A stretch of DNA of 64,000 nt from Flammeovirga sp. EKP202. GTDB lineage: Bacteria; Bacteroidota; Bacteroidia; Cytophagales; Flammeovirgaceae. The stretch's first letter is position 1. Each line of letters begins with the position of its first letter. Shown piece by piece: positions 53,352-63,700 of this stretch. The notes under the pieces were generated by a model that saw only the letters and a program-made list of their open reading frames with translations, did not search any database and was not told the DNA's origin. A program made the position numbers and the translations under genes. The stretch covers positions 1 through 64,000 of the forward strand of contig NZ_JACVVP010000031.1 in the NCBI RefSeq assembly GCF_014534745.1. Reading direction: 5' to 3'.

Positions 53352-55360
53352 CGGATATTGAATAAACCCTCAATTTGAGCGGTATCCATTAATACAACTG
53401 TTTTCTTTCCGTCAGGAGTGTAGTTTGGTGACTCGCAAGAGAAAAGTTGTTCAATCATAGATTTCATCTCTTGTAATTCTAATACCTGACCACTCTTGAT
53501 ACAAGCTCTTTTTGCTAATGCTCTCGCAATGTTTTCATTAGCAGAAAGACGCAATTCTTGATTGTGTTTTACTTGCTCAAGTAGTTCTTCTAGGATTTCT
53601 TGTTCATCACCGCCTTGTATAATGGCCGGAATGCCTTTGATTAGAATCTCATTATTTTCTTCCATTGAAAAACCAAAACCTAAAGCAGTAATTTCAGGAG
53701 AAAATTCAGTAAATAATACAAAGTCAGAAGGATTCAACGCTACTTTTTTAGGGAAAAGCAACTGTTGTGATACACCTGAAGAATTATCAATTTGTAAAAG
53801 GAATTTCTCATACAAAATACGCTCATGTGCTGCTTCTTGATTCATGAGCATAACACCTGATTTAACCTGATACATGATAAACTTCTGATGTAATTGCGTA
53901 GGAATTACATTGTCAGAAGGAAAACCTACATTATCAGAAAGCTTTTCAACAGACTGATCTATATCATTGGCCCTTGAGCTGTATGTGATCGGTTCATCAG
54001 GAGTTTCAGAGGTCGAGAAATTGTTAGAAGAAATTTGTTCTTCATCAGGGTTCCAAGGAGTGAAATCAGGCATATCTCCCGCTTCTTTATCACTCCAAGA
54101 ATTCAATCGAGAAGAAACTTTTACAAAATCTTCTCCATTACTTCCCTGATCAAAAGGAACATTGACCACAAAATCATCTAATGGAGTAGAAGTACTACCA
54201 ATATTATCGGAGAAAGTAGTTGAATTACTTTCCGATGGGGGAGGTAAGTCTGGAAGATTAGAAGAAATTTCAATACTATCTATACTTGGAGGAGTAGAAG
54301 ATAGCATTGGTCCTTTTTCTTCGTCTTTTGCAAAGTTGACGTCAATACCAAAGTCAATTGAAGGCGCAACGCCATAGCTAGCCAATGCTTGTTTTACAGC
54401 AGCACTAACAATTGCATAAGTTGTTCTTTCGTCTGCAAATTTCACCTCTGTTTTTGTAGGGTGAACATTCACGTCGACATTGGCAGGATCCAATTCAATA
54501 AACAAAAGGTAGAAAGGAAAATGATTTTCAGGAAGAATAGTATCATAAGCAGTCATGATTGCATGGTTTAATGCCGAATGCTTAATGTATCTTCCATTGA
54601 CAAAGAAAAACTGTTCACCACGTGTTTTCTTGGCATTTTCAGGCTTCCCGATATAACCTTTTACTTTGATTACTCCCAAATCCTCTTGACAAGGATAAAG
54701 TTGTTCTTGATAAGATTTGCCGAACATGGAAACAATACGCTTTGCAATATTTCCAGCTCTGAGGTTATAAATTTCTTTATCTTCAGAAATCATAGTCATT
54801 GAGATTTCAGGGTGAGCCAATGCCACTCTTTGGAATTCATCAATGATATGTTTTAATTCAACAGGATTCGATTTTAAGAATTTTCTTCTTGCAGGAACAT
54901 TGAAGAAAAGGTTTTTTACAGAAAATGCAGTTCCTTTAGGAGTACTGATTGGTTCTTGATTTTTTACCTCTGAACCTTCTATTTCTAATAAAATACCTAA
55001 CTCATCCTCTTCTCTTCTAGTTTTGACAGCCACTTGAGCTACTGCAGCGATAGAAGCGAGTGCTTCACCTCTAAAACCAAATGTATTGATATTGAAGAGG
55101 TCTTCAGAAGATCCAATTTTAGAAGTAGCATGACGTTCAAAACTCATACGTACATCAGTTTCAGACATACCGCATCCATTATCAATCACTTGAATTAATG
55201 TTTTACCAGCATCCTTCACTTTTAGTACGATTGATCTACTACCAGCATCGATGGCATTTTCCACCAATTCTTTCACCACTGAAGCGGGGCGTTGCACCAC
55301 TTCTCCAGCTGCAATTTGATTGGCTAATGACTCAGGTAATAATCGTATGACGTCTTGCAT
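53348..55360 (-). CDS. mutL: DNA mismatch repair protein MutL
   Basis: A 670-residue protein linking MutS to downstream repair. The N-terminal GHKL ATPase has IAAGEVVQRPASVVKELVEN, ATSKIGSSEDLFNINTFGFRGEALASI and VNVHPTKTEVKF. A Ser-rich acidic linker spans about 345-500. The C-terminal dimerisation domain begins near LHQKFIMYQVKSGVMLMNQE. The endonuclease motif of many bacterial MutL proteins (D-Q-H-A-x2-E) reads NQEAAHERILYE here, with Asp and His replaced, and the C-terminal C-P-H-G-R-P is absent, so it is probably not an endonuclease. Confidence 0.96.
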   Translation of the reverse strand: MQDVIRLLPESLANQIAAGEVVQRPASVVKELVENAIDAGSRSIVLKVKDAGKTLIQVIDNGCGMSETDVRMSFERHATSKIGSSEDLFNINTFGFRGEALASIAAVAQVAVKTRREEDELGILLEIEGSEVKNQEPISTPKGTAFSVKNLFFNVPARRKFLKSNPVELKHIIDEFQRVALAHPEISMTMISEDKEIYNLRAGNIAKRIVSMFGKSYQEQLYPCQEDLGVIKVKGYIGKPENAKKTRGEQFFFVNGRYIKHSALNHAIMTAYDTILPENHFPFYLLFIELDPANVDVNVHPTKTEVKFADERTTYAIVSAAVKQALASYGVAPSIDFGIDVNFAKDEEKGPMLSSTPPSIDSIEISSNLPDLPPPSESNSTTFSDNIGSTSTPLDDFVVNVPFDQGSNGEDFVKVSSRLNSWSDKEAGDMPDFTPWNPDEEQISSNNFSTSETPDEPITYSSRANDIDQSVEKLSDNVGFPSDNVIPTQLHQKFIMYQVKSGVMLMNQEAAHERILYEKFLLQIDNSSGVSQQLLFPKKVALNPSDFVLFTEFSPEITALGFGFSMEENNEILIKGIPAIIQGGDEQEILEELLEQVKHNQELRLSANENIARALAKRACIKSGQVLELQEMKSMIEQLFSCESPNYTPDGKKTVVLMDTAQIEGLFNIR

Positions 55361-55465
55361 ATTCTATCTTTGACTATATTTGATATAGTAAATTTTCAAA
55401 ATTCTTGTTGAAAAAATTCAATAAAAAAGAATCTCATCAGAATTACAAAAATAACCTCTTTTTGT

Positions 55466-55509
55466 TTAAAAAAAATGCTTCTATTATCATTATTAGATAA
55501 AAGAAGCAT
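55466..55509 (-). terminator. Terminator after ettA
   Basis: Arms ATGCTTCT and AGAAGCAT about 19 bases apart, with a long T run on the leftward strand. It lies 25 bases after the leftward ettA stop. Confidence 0.75.
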
Positions 55510-55533
55510 CTTTTAGAAAAGTTTGTAAAAAAA

Positions 55534-57222
55534 CTATTTCATCAATTTTTTATATTTCAATCTTTTTGGCGTTGTATCACCTACTTCTTCTCTTCTCTTC
55601 GCTTCATACTCTGAGAAGTTACCTTCGAAGTAACGTACTTTTGAATCACCTTCAAATACCAATAAGTGAGTAGCTAAACGGTCAAGGAACCAACGGTCGT
55701 GAGAAATAATTACGGCACAACCAGCAAAGTTCTCTAATGCTTCCTCTAACGAACGCATAGTGTTAACATCCAAGTCGTTGGTAGGTTCATCAAGTAACAA
55801 TAAGTTAGAACCTTCTTTTAAGGTCATCGCTAACTGTACTCTGTTTCTCATACCACCCGAAAGATCACTGATTTTCTTCGATTGATCATTTCCTGCAAAG
55901 TTGAACTTACTCACATAAGCTCTAGAGTTGACTTGTTTACCACCAATTTCCATGAGTTCATTACCTCTTGAAATTGTTTCCCAAACTGTTTTATTAGGAT
56001 CCATCAATGCATGTTCTTGGTCTACATAACCAATTTGAACAGTATCACCTACTTCAAAAGTACCATTGTTCGCTTGAAGTTGACCCGTGATCAATTTGAA
56101 TAATGTAGTTTTACCTGCACCGTTTGGACCAACGATACCTACAATACCACCTTGAGGTAACGTGAAGTTTAAGTCTTCATAAAGTACTTTATCATCAAAA
56201 GCCATAGAAACTCCTTTCGCTTCGATCACTTTACTACCCAATCTAGGTCCAGCAGGAATGTAAAGCTCTAACTGTTGTTCTTTTTCCTTTGCCTCCTCGT
56301 TTAAGAGATTTTCGTAAGACGATAAACGTGCTTTTTGTTTTGCATGTCTACCTTTAGGAGTCATACGTATCCAATCCAACTCACGCTCTAATGTCTTCTG
56401 ACGTTTTGATTCTTGCTTTTCTTCCTTCGCTAAACGCTTTTGTTTCTGATCTAACCAAGAAGAGTAATTTCCTTTCCAAGGAATACCTTCACCACGGTCC
56501 AACTCAAGAATCCACCCTGCCACATTATCCAAGAAATAACGGTCGTGGGTTACGGCAATGACAGTACCTTTATATTGTTGTAAATGTTGCTCTAACCAGA
56601 ATACTGACTCCGCATCCAAGTGGTTGGTAGGTTCGTCAAGTAATAGAACGTCAGGAGCTTGTAATAATAATCTACATAAAGCAACTCTACGTTTCTCACC
56701 ACCAGAAAGTACACCTACTTTTTGATCTTCAGGAGGACAACGTAAAGCATCCATTGCTCTTTCTAATTTGCTGTCCAATTCCCAAGCATCAAGATTATCT
56801 AATTTCTCTTGCACTTCTCCTTGACGCTCAATGAGTTTGTTCATTGCGTCAGGATCTTCAAGAATCTCAGGCTCAGCAAATTTTAAGTTGATTTCTTCAA
56901 ATTCTTGAAGTAAATCTACCGTTTCTTTAGCTCCTTCTTGAACAACTTCTTTCACCGTTTTTTCAGGATCTAATTGTGGTTCTTGCTCTAAGTAACCAAT
57001 GCTATATCCTTGAGAAAAAACGACTTCACCACGATACTCTTTATCAACTCCTGCAATGATTCTTAAAAGAGAAGATTTACCTGATCCGTTTAGACCTAAG
57101 ACACCAATTTTGGCTCCATAGAAAAAGGATAAATAAATATTTTTAAGGACCTGTTTATTAGGAGGATATACTTTCGTTACACCCGCCATTGAGAAGATGA
57201 CAGTTTCGTTATTGTTGCTCAT
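55534..57222 (-). CDS. ettA: Energy-dependent translational throttle protein EttA
   Basis: A 562-residue ABC-F ATPase that binds the ribosomal E site and gates the first elongation steps according to energy charge. Two ABC domains are present: Walker A GLNGSGKSSLLRIIAG with signature VLSGGEKRRVALCRLLL and Walker B VLLLDEPTNHLD; then GPNGAGKTTLFKLITG with ISDLSGGMRNRVQLAMTL and LLLLDEPTNDLD. The interdomain linker (about 235-300) and the arm segment WELDSKLERAMDAL after the first Walker A fit EttA rather than Uup. It is leftward, with its own promoter. Confidence 0.95.
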   Translation of the reverse strand: MSNNNETVIFSMAGVTKVYPPNKQVLKNIYLSFFYGAKIGVLGLNGSGKSSLLRIIAGVDKEYRGEVVFSQGYSIGYLEQEPQLDPEKTVKEVVQEGAKETVDLLQEFEEINLKFAEPEILEDPDAMNKLIERQGEVQEKLDNLDAWELDSKLERAMDALRCPPEDQKVGVLSGGEKRRVALCRLLLQAPDVLLLDEPTNHLDAESVFWLEQHLQQYKGTVIAVTHDRYFLDNVAGWILELDRGEGIPWKGNYSSWLDQKQKRLAKEEKQESKRQKTLERELDWIRMTPKGRHAKQKARLSSYENLLNEEAKEKEQQLELYIPAGPRLGSKVIEAKGVSMAFDDKVLYEDLNFTLPQGGIVGIVGPNGAGKTTLFKLITGQLQANNGTFEVGDTVQIGYVDQEHALMDPNKTVWETISRGNELMEIGGKQVNSRAYVSKFNFAGNDQSKKISDLSGGMRNRVQLAMTLKEGSNLLLLDEPTNDLDVNTMRSLEEALENFAGCAVIISHDRWFLDRLATHLLVFEGDSKVRYFEGNFSEYEAKRREEVGDTTPKRLKYKKLMK

Positions 57223-57701
57223 ATCTTTAAATTATTGAACTAAAAACTCTTATTTTCCGTAAATGTAGAAGAATACTTAAATTAATCACTAATAAAAGTG
57301 AGTATATCGTGGTAAAATTTGCAAATCAAAATCAAAGGTAGCAAATTGCATAATAATTAGAGAATGTGAGAAAAACACCATGTATATAATATAAAGTGGC
57401 ACAATTCTTATAACTTATTTAAGTATATATCTCATTCGTAGTAAATATATAGTTTGACTAATAAAATAATTTAAAAAACGTATAGATAAAAATTACAGTT
57501 AATTTAAAAAATTATCATAATTCGGTTTGTAAGAGACTATCAGAAACTATTGATCATTTCAATTCTTAAAGTTGATCAAATGCATTTTAATACTACGTTA
57601 ATGACTAAGTATTAATTGATATTATCTTCACCAATTTATTTTATTAATAATTTAATCAACAGCTTTTATTATCATTTAAAAGACCAAACAGGCGAATAGC
57701 G
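57223..57701. other. 479-base spacer between divergent ettA and DUF349 genes
   Basis: Very AT-rich. It contains the ettA -7 element at 57333-57340 and presumably the DUF349 promoter nearer 57600, for which I see no consensus match. There are no repeats or small genes. Confidence 0.5.
57333..57340 (-). promoter_or_regulatory. -7 promoter element of ettA
   Basis: TACCTTTG on the leftward strand, 110 bases before the ettA start, matching TAnnTTTG. Confidence 0.45.
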
Positions 57702-59513
57702 ATGTCAGATTCCCAAATTATCGAGCACAAGAACATTACAGAGTACGGCTATGTACAAGATGGTAAAGTATTTTTAAGAGGATATTACCATTTCCAAGAC
57801 AGAGAAATTGGAGTCGTAAGAGAAAGTGAAGAAGAGAGTTTACAGTATTTTGTAGACCGTTTCACTATGGTAACAAACAAAGTTTTAGCAGTTAAAGAAG
57901 CAGTACATACCGCAGAAAATAAAGGATCATTCTTAATGAAGTTGATCCACATGCGTACTTACTTAGCTTCATTCAACGGATTAGGTGACTTTACTGAACT
58001 TTACGAAATCATCAATGTATTAGAAGATGAAATCAATGAGTACATTTCTGTCAACCGAGCTAAAAACCTAGAAATCAAAACTGCTCTTCTCAAAGAAGCT
58101 GAACAGTGGAAAGATAGCACTGATTGGAAAGAAGCTTCCCTTCGTTTCAAAGAGATCAAAATGAACTGGATCAAGACAGGTTCTGCTATTAAAGAAGAAG
58201 AAGAAGAACTGTCTACGAAGTTCAACCAATATATGGATGACTTCTACCAAGCTAGAAGTGATTTCTATGAAAAGCAAAATGCTCTTCATGAAGAATACAT
58301 TGATCAATACGAAGCATTATTGATTAAAGTAAGAAGAATCAACCGTATGGGTGGTGGTGAAGATCACGCTCAAGAAGTAAAAGATTTACAGGCTCAATGG
58401 AGAGAAGTTGGTAACGTACCTAAGAAGAAAATGGGCTTCTTAGTACAAGACTTCAAACGTGAAACTGCTAAATTCTTCAGCTCAATCGGTGGTGGCGGAT
58501 ACCAAGATCGTGGTGGTTACCAACAACGCGGTGGCGGCGGATACCAACAACGCGGCGGTGGCGGATACCAGCAACGCGGCGGTGGCGGATACCAACAACG
58601 CGGTGGTGGCGGATACCAACAACGCGGTGGTGGCGGATACCAACAACGCGGCGGTGGCGGATACCAGCAACGTGGTGGTGGCGGATACCAGCAACGCGAT
58701 AACGGTGGATACCAACAACGTGGTGGTGGTGGATACCAACAACGCGGTGGTGGCGGATACCAACAGCGTGATAACGGTGGTTACCAACAACGCGGTGGAT
58801 ACCAACAGCGTGATAATGGTGGTTACCAACAACGCGGTGGTGGCGGATACCAACAACGTGATAATGGTGGTTACCAACAACGCGGTGGATACCAACAGCG
58901 TGATAACGGTGGTTATCAACAACGTGGTGGATACCAACAACGTGATAATGGTGGTTATCAACAACGTGATAACAACTATGGCGGAGGAAGTGACAGACCA
59001 GCATATAGCACAAGAGATATGGGCGGGATGTCAAACAAAGCTCCACTAGAATCTAAAAAAGATTTACTAGAAACAGCAGAAAAGTACCTAAGCGATGGCG
59101 CACCATTCAACATTGCTAACATTAAGCAATTACAAAATGGTTGGAAATCATTAGGTAAGGAGCCTTCTCAAGAGGATAAAGAAATGAACTTACGTTTCCG
59201 TATCGTTTGTAACGAAATCTTCGAGAGTCACTTCTTAGAGCGTACTGCTAAGAACGAGGAGCCAGACTTATATAGCTTATCTGATTTTGAGCAATTAAAA
59301 ATCAAATTAGATATTCTTAGAGAGTCTATCCGTAAAGACGAGCAAGAATTATTTGAATTCAATGCGAAGTATTCTTCGATTTTATCATCTCCAAATGCGG
59401 AGCAAAACACTGAAAATTATGCTTTATACCAAGAGCGTAATAACTATGTGAACAAATTGAAGACAAAACAACGTATTCTTAAGAAATTAGAAGATAAGTT
59501 GTTAGCAATGTAA
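57702..59513 (+). CDS. DUF349 protein with a long RGG/GYQQ low-complexity insert
   Basis: A 603-residue protein. Residues about 1-260 and 430-603 are charged helices of DUF349 type, with W-x2-tryptophan-rich turns such as LLKEAEQWKDSTDWKEASLR, KDLQAQWREVGNVPKKKMGF and IANIKQLQNGWKSLGKEPSQ. Between them, about residues 262-428, lie around twenty tandem units of the form GGGGYQQR, DNGGYQQR or GGYQQR. This insert is rich in Gly, Gln, Tyr and Arg, like RGG boxes of RNA-binding proteins in eukaryotes, and is locally much more GC-rich than its surroundings. DUF349 function is unknown; RNA or ribosome association is a guess. Confidence 0.9.
   Translation: MSDSQIIEHKNITEYGYVQDGKVFLRGYYHFQDREIGVVRESEEESLQYFVDRFTMVTNKVLAVKEAVHTAENKGSFLMKLIHMRTYLASFNGLGDFTELYEIINVLEDEINEYISVNRAKNLEIKTALLKEAEQWKDSTDWKEASLRFKEIKMNWIKTGSAIKEEEEELSTKFNQYMDDFYQARSDFYEKQNALHEEYIDQYEALLIKVRRINRMGGGEDHAQEVKDLQAQWREVGNVPKKKMGFLVQDFKRETAKFFSSIGGGGYQDRGGYQQRGGGGYQQRGGGGYQQRGGGGYQQRGGGGYQQRGGGGYQQRGGGGYQQRGGGGYQQRDNGGYQQRGGGGYQQRGGGGYQQRDNGGYQQRGGYQQRDNGGYQQRGGGGYQQRDNGGYQQRGGYQQRDNGGYQQRGGYQQRDNGGYQQRDNNYGGGSDRPAYSTRDMGGMSNKAPLESKKDLLETAEKYLSDGAPFNIANIKQLQNGWKSLGKEPSQEDKEMNLRFRIVCNEIFESHFLERTAKNEEPDLYSLSDFEQLKIKLDILRESIRKDEQELFEFNAKYSSILSSPNAEQNTENYALYQERNNYVNKLKTKQRILKKLEDKLLAM
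58486..58985 (+). repeat. Coding tandem repeat of 24-base units
   Basis: Encodes the GYQQR-rich insert. Seven consecutive 24-base units of the type GGTGGTGGCGGATACCAACA plus ACGC are followed by mixed 24- and 15-18-base units with GATAAC in place of the second glycine pair. The units differ mostly at third codon positions, so the array has been duplicating repeatedly and its length likely varies between strains. Long antisense frames here are artefacts of the repeat. Confidence 0.9.
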
Positions 59514-59537
59514 TTCAAAATAGAAATATTTATATTT

Positions 59538-59572
59538 AAGTGCCTTGAACGAAAGTTTAAGGCACTTTTTTA
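59538..59572 (+). terminator. Terminator after the DUF349 gene
   Basis: Arms AAGTGCCTT and AAGGCACTT followed by T residues, 25 bases after the stop codon. Confidence 0.85.
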
Positions 59573-59672
59573 TAACAGATAATTTATTTAAAAAACTGCT
59601 GATTAAACCTAAATTTCCTTTAATCTTAAGCCTAGCCTTACATCATTTTAATCATTAACAGTAAATACTCTT

Positions 59673-59680
59673 TAAATTTG
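59673..59680 (+). promoter_or_regulatory. -7 promoter element of gldN
   Basis: TAAATTTG matches TAnnTTTG, 69 bases before the gldN start. No good -33 TTTG at the usual spacing. Confidence 0.45.
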
Positions 59681-59748
59681 TCACTTTATCAATGTGGCAT
59701 GATATTTTTAATATGTCTGTTACAATATGAAATAATCCATCTATCATT

Positions 59749-60606
59749 ATGCAGAACAGAATATTTATATATATACTAACAGCTTTTTTATTCATAGTAA
59801 GCAATGAGTCAAAAGCTCAAATGGCAGATACTTTGACAAACCCTCACTCTGTGATGGATATCCAGAATTATGAAGTGATGTGGAAGAAGTCATTGTGGTT
59901 CAGAGTTAATTTACAGACTAAAATTAATTATGGTTTCTTCTCTAAGAATAAAGAGTTGACAAAAATTATAATTGATGCTGTAAAGAATGATAGGATTGTA
60001 CCTTATACAAGTGATACTTTAGATACAAGGTTATCCAAAGAAGAGTTTTTATCTCGTTTGATTATTCCTCAGACTGTAGGAGAAACAATTGACGATGATG
60101 ATGAAGCGTGGGGTGATGTTGACGGTATGACTTTCAAAAATGATAGCGGTCAAAAGCCAGGTGAGGAGTATGCTCCAGAAAGATTATGGGCTATTGAATT
60201 GAAAGTAGATAGAGTTTTTGATAAGAGAAGATCAAAAATGTATAACGATTTAGTAGCAATTAATTTAATTATTCCAGCTTCAGAAAACCCTAAGGGTATT
60301 GATATTGAATTAGGATCTTTTTCTTACAGAGAATTAAATGAATTAGTTTTCCATAAAAGAGATGAAAATGGAAAATTAGTAGAAGATCCAGAAGCAATTT
60401 GGTTTAATGCTGCTAATTCAGCTCAAAATAGAAATTTAGGAGATGCATTTGCATTAGAATTATATGATGGACGATTGATCAAATTCGAAAATCCACAGAA
60501 TAATTCAATCATTATGATGTATGGAAATAACAAAAAATCGCTTTACCAATCACAAGAGGCGGTTTATAAGTTAATGGAATACGAAGCCCTATTATGGGAA
60601 TATTAA
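59749..60606 (+). CDS. gldN: Gliding motility protein GldN
   Basis: A 285-residue protein with signal peptide (FLFIVSNESKAQ, cleavage about residue 24). The mature part carries family features: DIQNYEVMWKKSLWFRVNLQ, then NPKGIDIELGSFSYRELNEL and FALELYDGRLIKFENPQNNS, ending EAVYKLMEYEALLWEY. GldN is a periplasmic part of the T9SS/gliding motor and rings with GldK. In most genomes gldK, gldL, gldM and gldN are adjacent; here the upstream gene is DUF349 and the downstream gene a macroglobulin, so this is a separated or extra copy. Confidence 0.93.
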   Translation: MQNRIFIYILTAFLFIVSNESKAQMADTLTNPHSVMDIQNYEVMWKKSLWFRVNLQTKINYGFFSKNKELTKIIIDAVKNDRIVPYTSDTLDTRLSKEEFLSRLIIPQTVGETIDDDDEAWGDVDGMTFKNDSGQKPGEEYAPERLWAIELKVDRVFDKRRSKMYNDLVAINLIIPASENPKGIDIELGSFSYRELNELVFHKRDENGKLVEDPEAIWFNAANSAQNRNLGDAFALELYDGRLIKFENPQNNSIIMMYGNNKKSLYQSQEAVYKLMEYEALLWEY

Positions 60607-60628
60607 AACATTTATGTAATATATATTA

Positions 60629-60657
60629 AAGTCATATCCACGATATGACTTTTTTTG
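60629..60657 (+). terminator. Terminator after gldN
   Basis: Arms AGTCATAT and ATATGACT with a 5-base loop, followed by seven thymines, 25 bases after the gldN stop. Confidence 0.9.
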
Positions 60658-60761
60658 TATCTTTAATAAATTCACAAAGACAACTTTCCATAAGAACATA
60701 CTTTGAACTTTACTTAAGCTGTAACAGATTGTTCAAAGGCGTTCAAAACCATGTAAAAGAA

Positions 60762-63700
60762 ATGAAACAAAAACTACGAGCATGCCTATTACTGCTTTTA
60801 TTTTTTAACTTATTAATTGGGTGTGATACTACCACTTCAGATGATGAAGAAACAAAGGTTATTTACAATAATTTTGATGGTGAAATTTCAACATTTCAGA
60901 ACCTTTCTGTTACACTCAGTAAAGAAATAAGAGAATCAAAAAATGATGAATGGCTGAATGAACAGTATTTTACAATTTCACCAGAAGTAAAAGGTAAGTT
61001 TAAATGGACTGCTAAAAATACTGTGATCTTTTCACCTGAAAATGGATTTAGCCCAAGTACAGACTATACGCTAAAACTATCAGAAAGTGTTTTTGCAAAA
61101 GAAGGAATTGTACTAGATAAAAGTCAACTCAATTATTCCTTTCATACACCTTATTTAAAAGCAAATTATGCAAGTATTGCATGGGCTTTAGGGAAGAATA
61201 ATCAAGCAGAACCTCATCTAACTTTAAATTTTAACTATTCTGTAGATAGAGAAAAGGTAGCTCAAAAAATCATTATCAAAGATGGTGATAGAGTTTTAAA
61301 AAGTGAGTTAGTTTCAAAAGGAAAAGGAACCCAAGTAGTATTAGCTATTAAAGGTGAAGTCCCAGAGAAGGAAGTAGCAGTGAATATTATTATTCAAAAA
61401 GGAATTATGCTAAAGAGAGCCAAAGTGGCTTCTAAAGAGCAAAAGTTGAAATCGATTATTCCTAAGAAAGAGAAATTCGAGATTTCATCTGTAGTGGCAA
61501 AAATTCTTTCGGATCAGAATGTCATCGAAATCAAAGCCAATCAAGGTTTCTATAATGAGAAATTGAAATCCAAAATTTCAGTATCACCAAAAGTGGCTTT
61601 TGAAGTGGAAACCATAGAAAGTGGTGTACAATTAGTAGGTGATTTTAGAGCAGGACAATCTTATACTGTATCAATTTCTTCTGAAGTAAAAGGTGTATTT
61701 AGAACAAAATTAGGAACAAGGTATAAGAAGAAAGTAGTGTTTGGTGAAGTAGAGCCAAGCATTTCTTTTGCAGATAAGAAATCAATCTATATGTCCAATA
61801 AGAGTAGCAAGAAGATTGATTTAAATATTATCAGTGTTCCTGAAGTAGACATCAATATCTATAAGATTTATAAGAACAATCTTTATGCTTTCTTTAACGA
61901 TAACAGTAACTATCAGGAAAGTGATTACTACTATTATGGCCCTCAATATTATAAATTGGGTGATGAGGTGTTTTCTCAAAAAAATGTAGCTGTTAATGAT
62001 TTACCAACGAGTGGTAATTTTCAAACTTTCTCATTGGACTTTTTAGATGAAAACAGATTCAATGGGGTTTATGTCGTTGAGATACGTAGTTCAAAGAAGA
62101 GATATTTAGCTGCCAGAAAACTGATTAGTATTTCTGATATCGGTCTTTTAGTAAAACAAGGAAAAAACAGTGTTTTGGTTTATGCTAACTCAATTGCGGA
62201 TGCTTCACCAATTGAAAACACTAAGATCACTTTGGTCAGTAGAAATAATCAGGAATTGATCTCTGTCAATACAAATGCGAAAGGTGTAGCAGAGTTTAAA
62301 GACATAGAGAGTGCGACTAAAGGTTTTAATGTTAGAATGATTTATGCTGAAAAAGGTAATGATTTCAACTATCTAAATTATGATCAGACAAGAGTAGCAA
62401 CTGAACGTTTTGATGTAGGTGGTATGCGTTTAAATAGTACAGGTTTGATGACCTACATCTACGGAGATCGTAATCTTTATAGACCAGGAGAGACAATTTA
62501 TTATAAGACTATTACAAGAGATAAAGATTGGAATCCAATCACTGATCAGCCTATTAAAATAAAAGTTTACCTACCTGATGGTAATTTATTAAAGTCAGAA
62601 AGAGGTACACTCAATGAAGAAGGTTCGTATGAATCTAAAGTGAAATTAATGGATGGGGGTGTAACAGGTTATTATACTATTGAAGTCAGCACTGCCAATG
62701 ATATCATTTTATCTTCTAAGAGAATCAGTGTGGAAGACTTTATGCCAGATAGAATTAAGGTCACTACAAAGACGGATAAAGAACAAGTAGGAGTAGAGAG
62801 TAAGTTTGAAATCAATGCTACAGCCATGAACTTGTTTGGGACTCCTGCATCAGATAGAAGTTATGAAATTGATTTTTCATTAAATCGAAAAAACATTTAT
62901 GTAAAAGAACTGTCAGAATATAATTTCAACCTGAAAGGAAATATTTCATTACGATATGAAGATCATTTAAGACAATCCAAAACAGATGCTGCAGGTAATT
63001 TCTCTGAGACCTTCTTAATTGAAGATATTTATAAAAACAGTGGTATTCTGGAAGGTAAATTATATACAACTGTATTTGATGAATCGGGAAGACCAGTAAG
63101 AAGACTAAATACAATTGAGATTCCTACTCAAGATTATTTCTTAGGGGTGAAGGATCAAGATTGGTACATTAAAACAAGGCAACAAACTAGATTACCATTA
63201 GTAGCAGTTGATAAGAATAGAAAAATAAAGAGTGGTGTTAAAGCGGAAGTGGAATTGGTACGCTATGAGTGGCAATCTGTTATGGAGAGTACTTATAATG
63301 GAAGATACCGCTATGTTTCTCGTAAAAAAGAAATTGCTTTAGAGAAAACATCAATTACTATTAATGGTAAAAATACAACGTATGATTTCTTACCGGAAGC
63401 CTCAGGGCAGTATGAAGTAAGAATACGTCTTCCAAAAGCAAAAACTTATATCTCTAAAAGGTATTATGCTTATGGCTGGGGGATGACATCAAGCAGTGCT
63501 TTCCAAGTAGATAAAGAGGGTAGAGTAACGATTGAAGCAGAAAACCCTACATATCAAGTTGGAGATAAAGCGAAGTTACTATTTAAAACTCCTTTTAAAG
63601 GAAAGCTATTAGTTACAGTAGAGCAAGATGATGTATTATCACATTATGAATTAGATACTGATGAGCAATCGGCTTCATTAGAATTACCAATTCAAGAAGA

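Noticed and set aside
58486-58985. CRISPR-like regular repeats
   Set aside because: Units are adjacent without unique spacers and encode a clear in-frame peptide repeat.
58459-59049. Long open frames on both strands over the GYQQR repeat (189, 160 and 196 codons)
   Set aside because: They arise because a 24-base repeat without stop codons in one frame lacks them in others too; their products are monotonous His/Val or Leu/Thr repeats, and the real frame has flanking DUF349 sequence on both sides.
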